Shown here piece after piece: positions 48,211-56,658 of a stretch of 64,000 bases of DNA (its first letter is position 1; each line of letters opens with the position of its first letter). The translations under genes and the position numbers were made by a program. The stretch spans positions 65,777 to 129,776 of the forward strand of contig CAYZWI010000012.1 of the NCBI GenBank assembly GCA_964482205.1, written 5' to 3'. The notes beneath the pieces were generated by a model. The model was given only the letters and a program-made list of their open reading frames with translations. It had not been told where the DNA came from and searched no databases. The DNA comes from JAZDGX01 sp964482205. Its GTDB lineage: Bacteria > Eisenbacteria > RBG-16-71-46 > CAIMUX01 > WJJG01.

Positions 48211-49155
48211 ATGCCGAATGTATTCGTCAGCTATGCGACCGGCGACGAATTCTTCGCTGACTTGACGAGGATGAAACTCCAGGAGGCGGGCATCGGTGTC
48301 TGGTACGACAAGGATTCGTTGCGCGTGGGCGAGGAGTGGCGACAAGCGATCGACGAAGGCATTTCTTCCTGCGATGTCTGCCTGGCGGTTCTCACGCCAG
48401 CCTCCTGCAGTTCACCCTATGTCACCTATGAATGGGCGTTCGCGCTCGGGAGAGGGATCAAGGTGGTCCCTCTTCTCGTTGAAGGTGCGGAGATTCATCC
48501 CCGGCTGCGCGTTCTACAATACCTCGATTTCCGCGACAGCAAGAAGGCCCCATGGGCCGAGTTGATCAAGGAAATCAACCAGAGTGCCTGCCATTCGAAT
48601 GAAATATCACGCCCCGGATATGTCCGGGACATGACCATCGAACAGCTCCAAACGCTCATCACCGGCGCAGTTGCTCTGGCCGAAGCGAGTTCGAAAGGGC
48701 CCGGGCGGGATTCGTCTCCTGCAGACATCCGTCGGGCGGCGAGAAGCGTCATCAATTGGAGCGGATGGGAAGCGAATGCCCCCAGTCAGCTGAAGCGTCA
48801 CCGTATCCTTTGGGTCGACGATCGGCCCGACAACAACACATACGAAAGAAAGGCTTTCGAGCAGCTGGGATTCGACTTCACGCTTGCCTTGTCGACGAAG
48901 GAAGCGCTGGAAATCCTTTCCCAGGATCAATTCGCGGCCGTCATTTCCGACATGGGCCGCCGTGAAGGGCCGAGAGAAGGGTACGTGTTGTTGGACACCC
49001 TGCGAAAACGGGGCGACCAGACGCCGTACTTCTTTTACGCGGGTTCAGGCTCAAGATCGCCCGAGCATCGGCGCGAGGCCGCGGAGCATGGCGCGCAAGG
49101 TTCGACGAATCTTCCTCAAGAGCTGTTCGAGATGATCACGCAGAGCTTGAAATGA
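48211..49155 (+). CDS. TIR-domain protein fused to a degenerate receiver domain
   Basis: 314 residues; the ATG at 48211 has GATGAGGAG upstream, and a TTG just before it is less likely. Residues 1-125 form a TIR domain (NVFVSYATGDEFFADL, GIGVWYDKDSLRVGEEW, SPYVTYEWAFALGRG) with the putative NADase Glu74 present. Residues 197-312 form a receiver domain: acidic pair D203/D204 (ILWVDD), phospho-acceptor Asp247 (VISDMG), Ser279 (YAGS), but the conserved Lys is missing (GSTNLP). Known TIR enzymes of bacterial defence cleave NAD or make cyclic ADP-ribose signals. The receiver may gate the enzyme. Paired with the divergent SLOG-membrane gene. Confidence 0.9.
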   Translation: MPNVFVSYATGDEFFADLTRMKLQEAGIGVWYDKDSLRVGEEWRQAIDEGISSCDVCLAVLTPASCSSPYVTYEWAFALGRGIKVVPLLVEGAEIHPRLRVLQYLDFRDSKKAPWAELIKEINQSACHSNEISRPGYVRDMTIEQLQTLITGAVALAEASSKGPGRDSSPADIRRAARSVINWSGWEANAPSQLKRHRILWVDDRPDNNTYERKAFEQLGFDFTLALSTKEALEILSQDQFAAVISDMGRREGPREGYVLLDTLRKRGDQTPYFFYAGSGSRSPEHRREAAEHGAQGSTNLPQELFEMITQSLK

Positions 49156-49243
49156 GATCAGCTCATTCTGCTCCATTCTGCTCCCGGAGGCGTTTCGGCC
49201 GGGAACCCGGACTGCATGGTGTCCTTTCGCAGAGAAGACTCCC

Positions 49244-50296
49244 TTAGTTTTTCCCGACCCCCTCCATCACATACCTCCCCATCGCATCCTCCAACCGCAG
49301 GCGGTCGCCCGCTTCCAATCCCCGCGCCACGGCGGTGAACGCCTGCACCACTTCGAAGCGCCGGGCGCCGAAGAGGCTCATCTGCCGGTCGACCTCGCTC
49401 GTCACCCAGCGCCCGAGGCGGCCGGAAGGATTGCCCAGGCGGTGGCGATGGAAGACGGCGCGGATCTCGGCCGCGGGATCAGGGACCATCTGCGCGCGGG
49501 TCTCGCTCAAGTGCGAAGCCAGCTCGCTCGCGCGCGTCGAAACCGTCTCGATCGTCCCAAGGATGGCCTGCGCGATCGTTGCCCGATCGGTTTGGACGAA
49601 TCTGCGGCTCAGCATCTTCTGGCCGTCGATCGGAACAGTCACGCCGTTGATGCAGATCAGGCGCAGAAGAAGGTGGCGAATCTCGAGCGGATGCGCCCCC
49701 GTCTCGCTGGTCATGATGCTGATTCCCGCGGCGGCGGGATCCTTTTTCGAGGGGCTCCCCACATTGAGCAGCATGTCCTTGTCGTCCATCGCCAGGCGCA
49801 GAGTGAGCGAGTCGTCGCCGATTTCCGTCTGCAGCGACGACATGCTTGCGCCCGCGGCCTGCTGGATGATGTCGAGGATGTCGAGATCGTCCATGCGCAC
49901 ATAGCTGGAAGGGAGAATCGCCCGGAAGGTCGGATGATCGCGGCCTTGAAAGCGCATCAGCAGCGCGCGGCCGTCGCTCAGCTCGGAAGTTTCCTGCAAC
50001 GTGCGCAACAGCTTCAGTCCGACGGCCGCCGGCAAGCGATCGAGGAATGCGCCGGGCATGCGCAGAAGGCCGCAGATTTGCCGCATGCAGTGGCCCGTGG
50101 GGAAGGTCTCGAGCGTCTTCGATCTCCGGCGCATGAGAATCTTGAAACGGCTGCCCAGGGGAGCGAGGGAATCGTGAACCTCCATGCGCAGGTCCGACAG
50201 CGAGCCGTACTCGTCCCAGGTTCCCATGCGTTCCTGACAGAGCCGCTCTTTCACGGCGGAGAGCGGCATGGTGTACACGCCTATGCGTCTTGCCAT
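49244..50296 (-). CDS. DUF932-like protein
   Basis: 350 residues. The ATG at 50296 has GGAGGGAAG upstream, and the gene overlaps the end of the helicase gene by 16 bp. Text such as ILPSSYVRMDDLDILDII, LLLRLICINGVTVPI and RAQMVPDPAAEIRAVFHRHRLG resembles DUF932/phage-plasmid-like proteins often coded on mobile elements or near defence genes. No catalytic motif is visible. The overlap with an SF2 helicase suggests joint action on DNA. Family assignment is by pattern only. Confidence 0.7.
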   Translation of the reverse strand: MARRIGVYTMPLSAVKERLCQERMGTWDEYGSLSDLRMEVHDSLAPLGSRFKILMRRRSKTLETFPTGHCMRQICGLLRMPGAFLDRLPAAVGLKLLRTLQETSELSDGRALLMRFQGRDHPTFRAILPSSYVRMDDLDILDIIQQAAGASMSSLQTEIGDDSLTLRLAMDDKDMLLNVGSPSKKDPAAAGISIMTSETGAHPLEIRHLLLRLICINGVTVPIDGQKMLSRRFVQTDRATIAQAILGTIETVSTRASELASHLSETRAQMVPDPAAEIRAVFHRHRLGNPSGRLGRWVTSEVDRQMSLFGARRFEVVQAFTAVARGLEAGDRLRLEDAMGRYVMEGVGKN

Positions 50297-52161
50297 TCGA
50301 TCTTCCCTCCTTGTCTGCAGAGGTCCTGCTTCTTGCACTTGTCGCAAATCGTCTTGGGAACGAGGTGTTTCTTCAGGCACACGGCCCTGCGTCTCACGCA
50401 ACCGTCGGCGTCGATCTCCAGGAATCGGTTGGTGCGGGGGATGTGCGTCCACATGGGAGGAATCGGCTCGTCGGAGCCTTCTTTTCTGGCCAGGGATCGC
50501 GCGCGTTCGAACTCGTCACCATCGCACACGCTCGACCATGCCCACTCCGGCTCTTGGGGCGGATCATCCTGGTCCTTGCCGGCATCCTGGCCCACCTGCG
50601 AATTCTCGACCATGCTCCGCGCCGCGCGCATGTCGGGAAGCGCGAAGCCTTCTTCCTTCAACACCCGCAGACGCTGGCGCGAGTGCGAGCGGAAGATGCC
50701 GGTGGCGTCGTCGTCCCAGAAGTCGACATAGAGGCAGCTCGTTTTTCCCGGGCAGCGGCGCATGCCGCGTCCCACCGACTGGATCACCTTCGCGCGCGAC
50801 TTGAACCCGCCCGCGTTCACGAGCACATGAATGCCGTCGATGCTGACGCCTTCCTGGAAGAGCCCGGTGGTCGCGATGAGGCAACCGAGACGCCCGGCGC
50901 GAAAATCGCCGGTCGCCTGGTGGAGCTCGCCGCGCGCGATCCCTCCATGCACGAAGGCGAGCGGCAGGCCACCGCGCATGAAGGCCGGCGGCGAGCCGCC
51001 AGGCATGGAGGCCGGCGGCTTCTCGACCTTGCTTTGTTCCTCCGCGCAGGTCCCTTCCTTGGCGGCAAGTGCGCGCGCGCGCATCTCGCTTTCCAGCCAA
51101 TCGCGCAGCAGCTGCCCGTGCTCGATGCGCTCGACGAGGACCAACACCGACTTCCCCGTCCTGGCTGCGTCGCACGCGATCTCGACGATGCGTCGATTGC
51201 GCCCGTGGTGATGCACGATGAAATCGCGATACAGCGTGGGAAACGGCTTTTCGAACATGTCGCCGTCGATGCGCCCGAATTCGATGCGCACGTCGATGGG
51301 GCAGGCATATCCCTTCTCGATCAGGAACGCCGCCGAATACCGGCGGCCGGTGAGCGGAGGCCCGGCCAGCGCGTCGAGCACCGTCTGGTCGGCGCCGGGG
51401 CGAAAGGGCACGGCCGAGAGATAGAAGTGATAGCGGGGATCGATGCGTCGAATGAGATCGAGGTAGGTGGGCGCGACCGCGTGATGCCCTTCGTCGAACA
51501 CGAGCACGCCGTTCTTCCACCGCGCGATGTCGGCCGACGACTGCTCGAGGGCTTGGACGAGAGCGACCGTGATCGCCTGCGGGGAACAGCGCCCGTCGCC
51601 GATGATTCCCGGCTCGATGCCGAGATACGCGCGCAGGTTCTCGGCGGTCTGGCGCAAGAGCGTGCGGGTGGTCACCAGGAAGAGCGCGGGCAATCCGATG
51701 CGCGCGACGATCGCCGCGGCGAGCAGCGACTTGCCTCCGCTCGTCCCGATGTCGATCAATCCGCGTCCGGAATCGAGCGCGGTTTGCACGACTTCTTCCT
51801 GGTAGTCGCGCAAGCGCCACTCGGACAGCGACCAGTTCTCCCGCCGCGTGGGTGCTTGGCGGTGATCGCGAATCCGATAGCGGATCCCCGCTTTGCGAAG
51901 GGTGTGTTTGAGACCAGGGAGAGCGCCGGTCAGGCAAGCGCTCCGGAAGGGGTCGAAGACGGCGGCCAGGTTGGGTGTCCGCGCGTTCGAAGAGGCTCCG
52001 AGGTCCGCCTGGTAGCCTCTGAAGCCCGCGTGGTCGGAGAGATTGAGCCGGGGAAGATGCGGATTGAGCACGCGGTCCAGGAGTTGCGCCGGGGCCGGAC
52101 CCGAGATGGTGGCCTCGATGTTACTGACTGCAATTTCAAGGGTTACGCTTCGAAAGGCCAC
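50281..52161 (-). CDS. SF2 helicase (DEAD/DEAH type, XPB/UvsW-like layout)
   Basis: 626 residues from a GTG with AAAAGGA upstream; the longer ORF runs into the XRE promoter region. The N-terminal 120 residues are a substrate-recognition type domain, then LRDYQEEVV (Q-type motif), Walker A GTSGGKS (139-145), DEGHH box (223-227), SAVPFR (motif III-like), and motif VI QSVGRGMR (461-468). Between motifs IV and V a short element, PPAxMxGG, is tandemly repeated (see 50941-51020). The C-terminus has a Cys cluster with CDKCKKQDLC, probably binding zinc or FeS. Likely unwinds or remodels DNA in a repair, restriction or defence context with the DUF932-like partner. Divergent from the XRE gene. Confidence 0.9.
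   Translation of the reverse strand: MAFRSVTLEIAVSNIEATISGPAPAQLLDRVLNPHLPRLNLSDHAGFRGYQADLGASSNARTPNLAAVFDPFRSACLTGALPGLKHTLRKAGIRYRIRDHRQAPTRRENWSLSEWRLRDYQEEVVQTALDSGRGLIDIGTSGGKSLLAAAIVARIGLPALFLVTTRTLLRQTAENLRAYLGIEPGIIGDGRCSPQAITVALVQALEQSSADIARWKNGVLVFDEGHHAVAPTYLDLIRRIDPRYHFYLSAVPFRPGADQTVLDALAGPPLTGRRYSAAFLIEKGYACPIDVRIEFGRIDGDMFEKPFPTLYRDFIVHHHGRNRRIVEIACDAARTGKSVLVLVERIEHGQLLRDWLESEMRARALAAKEGTCAEEQSKVEKPPASMPGGSPPAFMRGGLPLAFVHGGIARGELHQATGDFRAGRLGCLIATTGLFQEGVSIDGIHVLVNAGGFKSRAKVIQSVGRGMRRCPGKTSCLYVDFWDDDATGIFRSHSRQRLRVLKEEGFALPDMRAARSMVENSQVGQDAGKDQDDPPQEPEWAWSSVCDGDEFERARSLARKEGSDEPIPPMWTHIPRTNRFLEIDADGCVRRRAVCLKKHLVPKTICDKCKKQDLCRQGGKIEWQDA
50941..51020 (-). repeat. Tandem repeat of about 30 bp inside the helicase gene
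   Basis: Three degenerate units code for PPASMPGG, PPAFMRGG and LAFVHGG; the third is the conserved helicase element, the other two look like local duplications. Confidence 0.6.
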
Positions 52162-52419
52162 CGGGATCGTTCCTTTTCTGGGTTTTCCAGGGTTCTTCCA
52201 TAGACGCTCTCGTGTTCGATATCGGACTTTGATTGTGTTTGATATGCGAAACGATGTCAAGCGGGATCTTCGATATAGAAAACAGAAAATTCTGCTTGTC
52301 GAACGGCCGGCCCGGGTGCGAGGATCGCCTCTCGGCCGGCCGGGAAGTCCTCGCGAGACCACAGCATCTTGAATGGTGAATGCGACCGCGTTCGTGACCG
52401 GCAGGCTCTTGGAGCGCAC
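52162..52419. promoter_or_regulatory. Divergent promoter/operator region of helicase and XRE genes
   Basis: A locally AT-rich region. Three copies of a TTYGATATN element lie at 52215-52223, 52238-52246 and 52269-52277. A leftward promoter TTGACA (52255-52260), 17-bp spacer, CACAAT (52232-52237) has the middle copy in its spacer and the first copy just downstream of the predicted start. The XRE protein coded to the right is the natural repressor candidate. Confidence 0.6.
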
Positions 52420-52830
52420 ATGACGAACGAGGAACACAAATCACTCGGCGAGCGAATCCGCTATTTGCGCGAGTCGCGCGAGATGACCTTGAGCGATCTC
52501 GAGCGCGAGTCCGGAGTGAGCAAAGGCTACCTGTCGCAACTGGAGCGCGGAGAGGCGAGCAATCCGACGGTCGACATCCTGCAGAAAGTCTCGCAAGTGC
52601 TGGGCGTTGCTGTCTCGGAGTTGCTCGGTGAAGAGTCGCCGGTGGAAGAATCACTCGCGCGTTTGCCGGCGGGGCTGCAGGCTCTCGTCGAGCAGGCGGC
52701 CGCTCGCGGCGCGCCCCTTTCCGAGCAGGATGTGCGCATGCTGCTCGGGATTCGCTATCGCGGGCGCCAGCCGAGGACGATGGAAGACTGGGCATTCCTG
52801 TACGAGACGATCAAGCGGACCGTTCGATAG
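52420..52830 (+). CDS. XRE-family DNA-binding regulator
   Basis: 136 residues, ATG with GGAG six bases upstream. A Cro/CI-type helix-turn-helix covers residues 8-65 (LGERIRYLRESREMTLSDL, SGVSKGYLSQLERGEASNP, LGVAVSELLG). The tail of 70 residues, including a PAGLQALVEQAAARG segment, probably mediates dimerisation or contact with the ImmA-type peptidase coded next. The pair resembles phage/ICE regulators in which the ImmA/IrrE protease cleaves or relieves the XRE repressor after stress. Likely autoregulated through the TTYGATATN sites. Confidence 0.92.
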   Translation: MTNEEHKSLGERIRYLRESREMTLSDLERESGVSKGYLSQLERGEASNPTVDILQKVSQVLGVAVSELLGEESPVEESLARLPAGLQALVEQAAARGAPLSEQDVRMLLGIRYRGRQPRTMEDWAFLYETIKRTVR

Positions 52831-52841
52831 TCGTTCGATAG
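52821..52841 (+). repeat. Direct repeat CGTTCGATAG x2 between XRE and ImmA genes
   Basis: Two tandem copies at the XRE stop codon share the TTCGATA core with the upstream operator candidates. They could be an additional binding site controlling the second gene. Confidence 0.45.
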
Positions 52842-52855
52842 CCGTGGAGGTTCCG

Positions 52856-53737
52856 GTGTCCCGCGACGGGGAACTCGATGGGCTGGCCATCCCGCATTCG
52901 CGCCGGGAATATGCGATCGCCTGTGAAGCGGTCGTCGATCGCGCGCAAGCTCTGATCGGCCAAGTGCGGGACTGGTTCCCGCAGTGGACGCCTCCGCCTT
53001 TCGATCCGCGCTTGTACGCGGAGATGCTCTCTATTCCGGTGATCATGGCCACGCTGCCCGTCGATCTCGACGCGATCTTCATTCCGGTCGGCGATCGGCC
53101 GCGCATCATGTTGAACAAGCTCGTACGGTCGAAGGGCCGCAGGAACTTCAGCCTGGCGCACGAAATCGCGCATTCGTTCTTTCCCGATCCGGGCGGCGCG
53201 CGCTATTTCCTGCGCGCCCGGGGAACGGAGCACTATGGAGACAATCGCGAGCTGCGCTATGTGGAGCGCCTCTGCGACGCCGCGGCGACCGAGCTGCTCA
53301 TGCCGAGCGGGTGGTTTTTGGAGTCGATGGAGCGGCACGGCGTGTCGGCCGCTTCGCTGATCGAGATCGCGGCCGAGTTCGCCGTCTCGCTCGAGGCCGC
53401 CGCCTTGCGCCTGACCGAAGTGAATCCGCGCCCGTGCGAAGTCTTTCTCGCCGACGAAGGCGCAGGCCGGCCGAGCGGGCCATGGGCGGAAGCGAGCCTC
53501 GTCGTGCGCAGGGTGTTCGCGAACAGCAAAGCGCCGGGTCTCCTGCACGAAGGAGCGTCCGTCCCCTGTTTCTCGCTGATGTACCAACTCGCGGCATCGG
53601 GCAAGGGCGCGGCCGTCTCGCACGAGTATCGGTCGAACGGGAAGAACCGCCGCGTGCGGGTGTCCGCCTGCGCGCTGCGCAAATCGCCGGACCTGCGGCC
53701 GCTCAGCATCCTTGGCGTGAGCGAGTGGGCGGTGTGA
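52856..53737 (+). CDS. ImmA/IrrE-type metallopeptidase
   Basis: 293 residues from GTG preceded by GTGGAGG at 5-bp spacing; in-frame upstream extensions overlap the XRE gene. The zinc motif HEIAH is at residues 102-106 (FSLAHEIAHSFFPD), with the third-ligand region in CDAAATELLMPSGWF. The first 90 residues are the typical IrrE N-terminal part (LNKLVRSKGRRNFS), and about 120 residues follow the domain. Such proteases act on XRE-type repressors, and the 25-bp spacing from the XRE gene fits this. Expected cytoplasmic. Confidence 0.93.
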   Translation: MSRDGELDGLAIPHSRREYAIACEAVVDRAQALIGQVRDWFPQWTPPPFDPRLYAEMLSIPVIMATLPVDLDAIFIPVGDRPRIMLNKLVRSKGRRNFSLAHEIAHSFFPDPGGARYFLRARGTEHYGDNRELRYVERLCDAAATELLMPSGWFLESMERHGVSAASLIEIAAEFAVSLEAAALRLTEVNPRPCEVFLADEGAGRPSGPWAEASLVVRRVFANSKAPGLLHEGASVPCFSLMYQLAASGKGAAVSHEYRSNGKNRRVRVSACALRKSPDLRPLSILGVSEWAV

Positions 53738-53783
53738 ACCAAAGGCGCCGGGGGGCAAGCGCGCCGGAGGCGACGCGAGCCGT

Positions 53784-53808
53784 GCAGGCAGACCTGACAG
53801 TCTCCTGC
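53784..53808. terminator. Hairpin between convergent ImmA and M48 genes
   Basis: GCAGG-c-AGAC pairs with GTCT-CCTGC around a 6-nt loop with one bulge. Its position in a 74-bp convergent gap suggests a bidirectional terminator. Confidence 0.4.
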
Positions 53809-53811
53809 GCC

Positions 53812-55146
53812 CTATTTCCCCAGTCCCACTCGCAGCGACTTGCGCATCGATTCCGCCAGGCGGTTGAGCTTCGCGTCGATGCGGAAGCCCACCGCTTGCG
53901 CGGCGCCGATCATCACTCCATAGGCCGCACGCTGTTGCACGCCCAACGATTCCGCGACCTGAAGGATCGACGCCCCTTCTTGATCGAGGAGCGCTCCGTC
54001 GGCGAGGGCGATGTCGGCCAGACGGGAAAGAACGAAGGCCTTGTCCTGCTCCGATCCCTCCGCTTTCACAAGCGCGATTCCCTCCGCTTTCACAAGCGCG
54101 ATCTCCTCGGGCAAGCGCTTTAACACTTCCTCCCGGTCGGTGATGATCACGCTCTCGGGCTCGTCGGTGAACCAGTGTTGAAGAATCTGAATCAGGATCT
54201 TGATTTCATCGTCACAAATGTCCTTGTCGGACCCGAGAATGAGCACCCCCGAATAGGCGATGATCTTCATCGCCGCCTCATCGGTGCGCTTGAAGGGATA
54301 GCGGCGGGTCAGGGCGATCAACTCGTCGACCGCGGATTCAAGATCCTCGTTGGACAAGCGCTTCCCGTCGACGGACAATCCGTTGCGCCTGGCCTTCTCC
54401 GACCGCGAGAAGAGATCGAGAGCCTTCAGGCGCACGGGCAGCAGCGGGTGCGAAGCGAAGGCCTGTTCCATCAGTTCGGGCCGCCCCTTGATCTCGTCCA
54501 CCTGCGAGACGAGCGCTTCCACATCGAGATTCAAGTTCTTCTCGCTCAAGCCGAAGGTCGCCTTCATCAGCGCGCGGGCGGATGAGTGGAAGCCGCCACT
54601 GGCCAGCAGTCCGACGCGGTCCGCACTGATCTCCGCCTTCTTCCGCCATCGCAGGAAGAGGCTTTCGCCGAACGGCGGGAGCACGGTGGCCGAAGGATTG
54701 TTCCGGTCCGTGGAGATCAAGGCGTTCATGCGATTGTTGCGAAAGAGGAAGTGGCCGACCTCGTGTCCGAGGATGGACTTGATCTCCTCGTCCTCCAGGT
54801 GTTCGAGCGCGCCGGAGGAGACGCCGATCAGGGAGTAGGTCGCCTTGTCGTGAATGTCGATGATCGCGAAGGCGTTGATGCCGCTCTCGGGCACGCAGAA
54901 GACTTCGACATTGGAATCGATTTGCAGGCGCTTGGATACTTCGTGGAACAGGCGATAGATGCGCGGAGAAATGCGCTCGGAGAGGCGGATGCCGTCCTTG
55001 AGCAATTGCTCGCGCGCCCCGCGGTCGTGCAGACGGCGCTGCTCTTCGGTGGCATCGAGATAGTCGCCGATGCGATAGACCTTGAAGAGCTCGTCGACAT
55101 CGGCCTTGTCGCCTCGGTAGCGGACATCGTCCCAATCGATCGCCAT
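53812..55146 (-). CDS. M48-type metallopeptidase with TerB-like C-terminal domain
   Basis: 444 residues; the ATG at 55146 has GGAGG five bases upstream. The zinc motif HEVGH is at 128-132 (SILGHEVGHFLFRN), with the later ligand Glu172 in KKAEISADRVG; these match peptidase M48 (Ste24/HtpX-like), but no transmembrane helices are seen, so it is a soluble member. The C-terminal 170 residues contain two TerB-like helical halves (IAYSGVLILGSDKDICDDEI and RLADIALADGALLDQEGA), a module often fused to stress or defence proteins. An 8-residue duplication (EGIALVKA twice) sits between them. Confidence 0.88.
   Translation of the reverse strand: MAIDWDDVRYRGDKADVDELFKVYRIGDYLDATEEQRRLHDRGAREQLLKDGIRLSERISPRIYRLFHEVSKRLQIDSNVEVFCVPESGINAFAIIDIHDKATYSLIGVSSGALEHLEDEEIKSILGHEVGHFLFRNNRMNALISTDRNNPSATVLPPFGESLFLRWRKKAEISADRVGLLASGGFHSSARALMKATFGLSEKNLNLDVEALVSQVDEIKGRPELMEQAFASHPLLPVRLKALDLFSRSEKARRNGLSVDGKRLSNEDLESAVDELIALTRRYPFKRTDEAAMKIIAYSGVLILGSDKDICDDEIKILIQILQHWFTDEPESVIITDREEVLKRLPEEIALVKAEGIALVKAEGSEQDKAFVLSRLADIALADGALLDQEGASILQVAESLGVQQRAAYGVMIGAAQAVGFRIDAKLNRLAESMRKSLRVGLGK
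54055..54102 (-). repeat. 24-bp tandem duplication in the M48/TerB gene
   Basis: Two near-identical 24-bp units (TCCCTCCGCTTTCACAAGCG at the core) encode EGIALVKA twice, in frame. It looks like a recent slippage or duplication event. Confidence 0.8.
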
Positions 55147-55374
55147 GGTTCCTCCGCAAGCCGCCCGGCAGGCAGCGCTTGGCATCGTCGATCATCGTTC
55201 GGAAAGGGCATCTTAGCACCGAGGGAGCGGTAATTCACTCGTTCGGCAAGCAGGCGGCCGTCTTGCACCCGACGAGCCGATCTTCCATGCTTGGGTTGTC
55301 CTTCAGAATGCTGCGATGCCACGACCGGGCATGCAGCGACCGTGGGCCAGCTCATTGGATGCAGGAGGCGGCTC

Positions 55375-55539
55375 ATGTCCAAGATCCGTTCCGGAGACCG
55401 CTGCGCCGATTGCAGCCACTGCAAGGTCTGGAGCAGCGACCACAAAAAGGCCAATTGCTCGCTCACGCATGAACAGGGGTTCCATCCCGACCGGCCCGTT
55501 CCAGCGAAATGCGTTGGGAATGCGACCCGCTCGTACTGA
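55375..55539 (+). CDS. Small Cys-rich protein (54 residues)
   Basis: ATG with GCAGGAGG at good spacing. The sequence has a CADCSHC motif followed by two further Cys (ANCSL, PAKC), that is C-x2-C-x2-C plus two, with basic residues between, resembling small zinc- or cluster-binding proteins. There is no signal peptide. It stands alone between the divergent M48 gene and the convergent YitT-family gene. I see no named family. Confidence 0.6.
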   Translation: MSKIRSGDRCADCSHCKVWSSDHKKANCSLTHEQGFHPDRPVPAKCVGNATRSY

Positions 55540-55602
55540 GCCGTAAGGTGCTGACCAGGCACGCGTGCTGACAAGGCAGGCGCGCGGAGACCCAGCGCGC
55601 GC

Positions 55603-56658
55603 TCACATACTGGTCTGGGCCTTCAATCGATCGCGCAGCGGCTTGAAGCCTTCCCCCAGGACCTCGTGGGCCTTGCCGACCACGAGGAACGCCTCCGGAT
55701 CCACCTTCGCGATCAACTGCTCGAGGGGCACGAGCTGCTTGCGGTCGACCACGCAGAGGATGACATTCTTCCGCCCACCGCGGTACAGGCCGTGAGCTTC
55801 GAAGACCGTCCCCGAGCGCCCCGTCCCGAAGAGGATCGCTTCGCGAATGGCCTCGCCCTTCTCGGTCACGATCGTCACGGCGCGCGAGTGGGTGCGCCCT
55901 TCGAGCACGCTATCGATGACCCGCCCGGTCACGAAGATCGTGATCACTGCGTAGAGCGAGAGATTCGGGTTGCGGAAATAGAACGAGGCCAGCACGACCA
56001 CGATCGCGTCGGCGATGATCATCCAGGCCCCGACGGTGATGTTCGTCTTCCGGCCGAGGATCTGGCCCACGATGTCGCTTCCGCCGGTGGATCCCATCTG
56101 GCGGAACACGATTCCCAGGCCGCCGCCGATCGCGAGACCCCCGAAGATGCTCGCAAGCATCGGATCGAGGCCTTGGACGGTCTCCTGCCACCCGGCCTGG
56201 CGGATCACATAGCTCAGCAGATCCATGAACAAGGACGAGCCGACCATGCCCGCAATGGTCCGCGTGACGAAGCGGGCCCCGAGAGCATGCAGCCCCCACA
56301 GGAACAGCGGGATGTTGAGCACGAGGCCGATCGTCCCGGTCGGAATCGAGCGCCCGAACATTGCCCCCGACGCGTAGTGGAGAATGGTCGCGATTCCGAA
56401 GACCCCGCCCGGCGCGATTCGCTGGGGGATCATGAAAAAGCTGTATCCGGCCGCCATGATGAGGCAGCCGATCGCCAGCAGGGTGTACGACCAGGCCAGA
56501 GAGGGCAGCGCGCCGCGCGTGAGGGCCAGCCACTCACGCCTCCGCGCCTCGAATTCATCCGGGGACGAGGGCCCCAGGAGAGCATGGAGGCCGCGGCTTT
56601 CCGATCTCCTCGAATCGCTCGCCTGCCCCCTGTCTCGGTCTCTCGATTCGTCGCGCAT
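55603..56658 (-). CDS. YitT/DUF161-family membrane protein with DUF2179 tail
   Basis: 351 residues; the ATG at 56658 has GGAAAGGCGGAAG upstream (a GTG 45 bp earlier has none). After a charged N-terminus of about 50 residues come five to six hydrophobic segments: YTLLAIGCLIMAAGYSFFM, GTIGLVLNIPLFLWGLHAL, a Phe/Met-rich helix, IFGGLAIGGGLGIVF, and WMIIADAIVVVLASFYF. The motif IAPGGVFGIATIL and GSTGGSDIVGQIL are typical of the YitT family. The soluble C-terminal domain (AVTIVTEKGEAI to the end) is DUF2179. The transported substrate is unknown. Confidence 0.92.
   Translation of the reverse strand: MRDESRDRDRGQASDSRRSESRGLHALLGPSSPDEFEARRREWLALTRGALPSLAWSYTLLAIGCLIMAAGYSFFMIPQRIAPGGVFGIATILHYASGAMFGRSIPTGTIGLVLNIPLFLWGLHALGARFVTRTIAGMVGSSLFMDLLSYVIRQAGWQETVQGLDPMLASIFGGLAIGGGLGIVFRQMGSTGGSDIVGQILGRKTNITVGAWMIIADAIVVVLASFYFRNPNLSLYAVITIFVTGRVIDSVLEGRTHSRAVTIVTEKGEAIREAILFGTGRSGTVFEAHGLYRGGRKNVILCVVDRKQLVPLEQLIAKVDPEAFLVVGKAHEVLGEGFKPLRDRLKAQTSM

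Noticed and set aside
48631..48655. ATGTCCGGGACAT inverted repeat in the TIR gene as a third parS-like site
   Set aside because: It shares only the GTCC core with the palindrome near parB and lies in coding sequence; likely chance.
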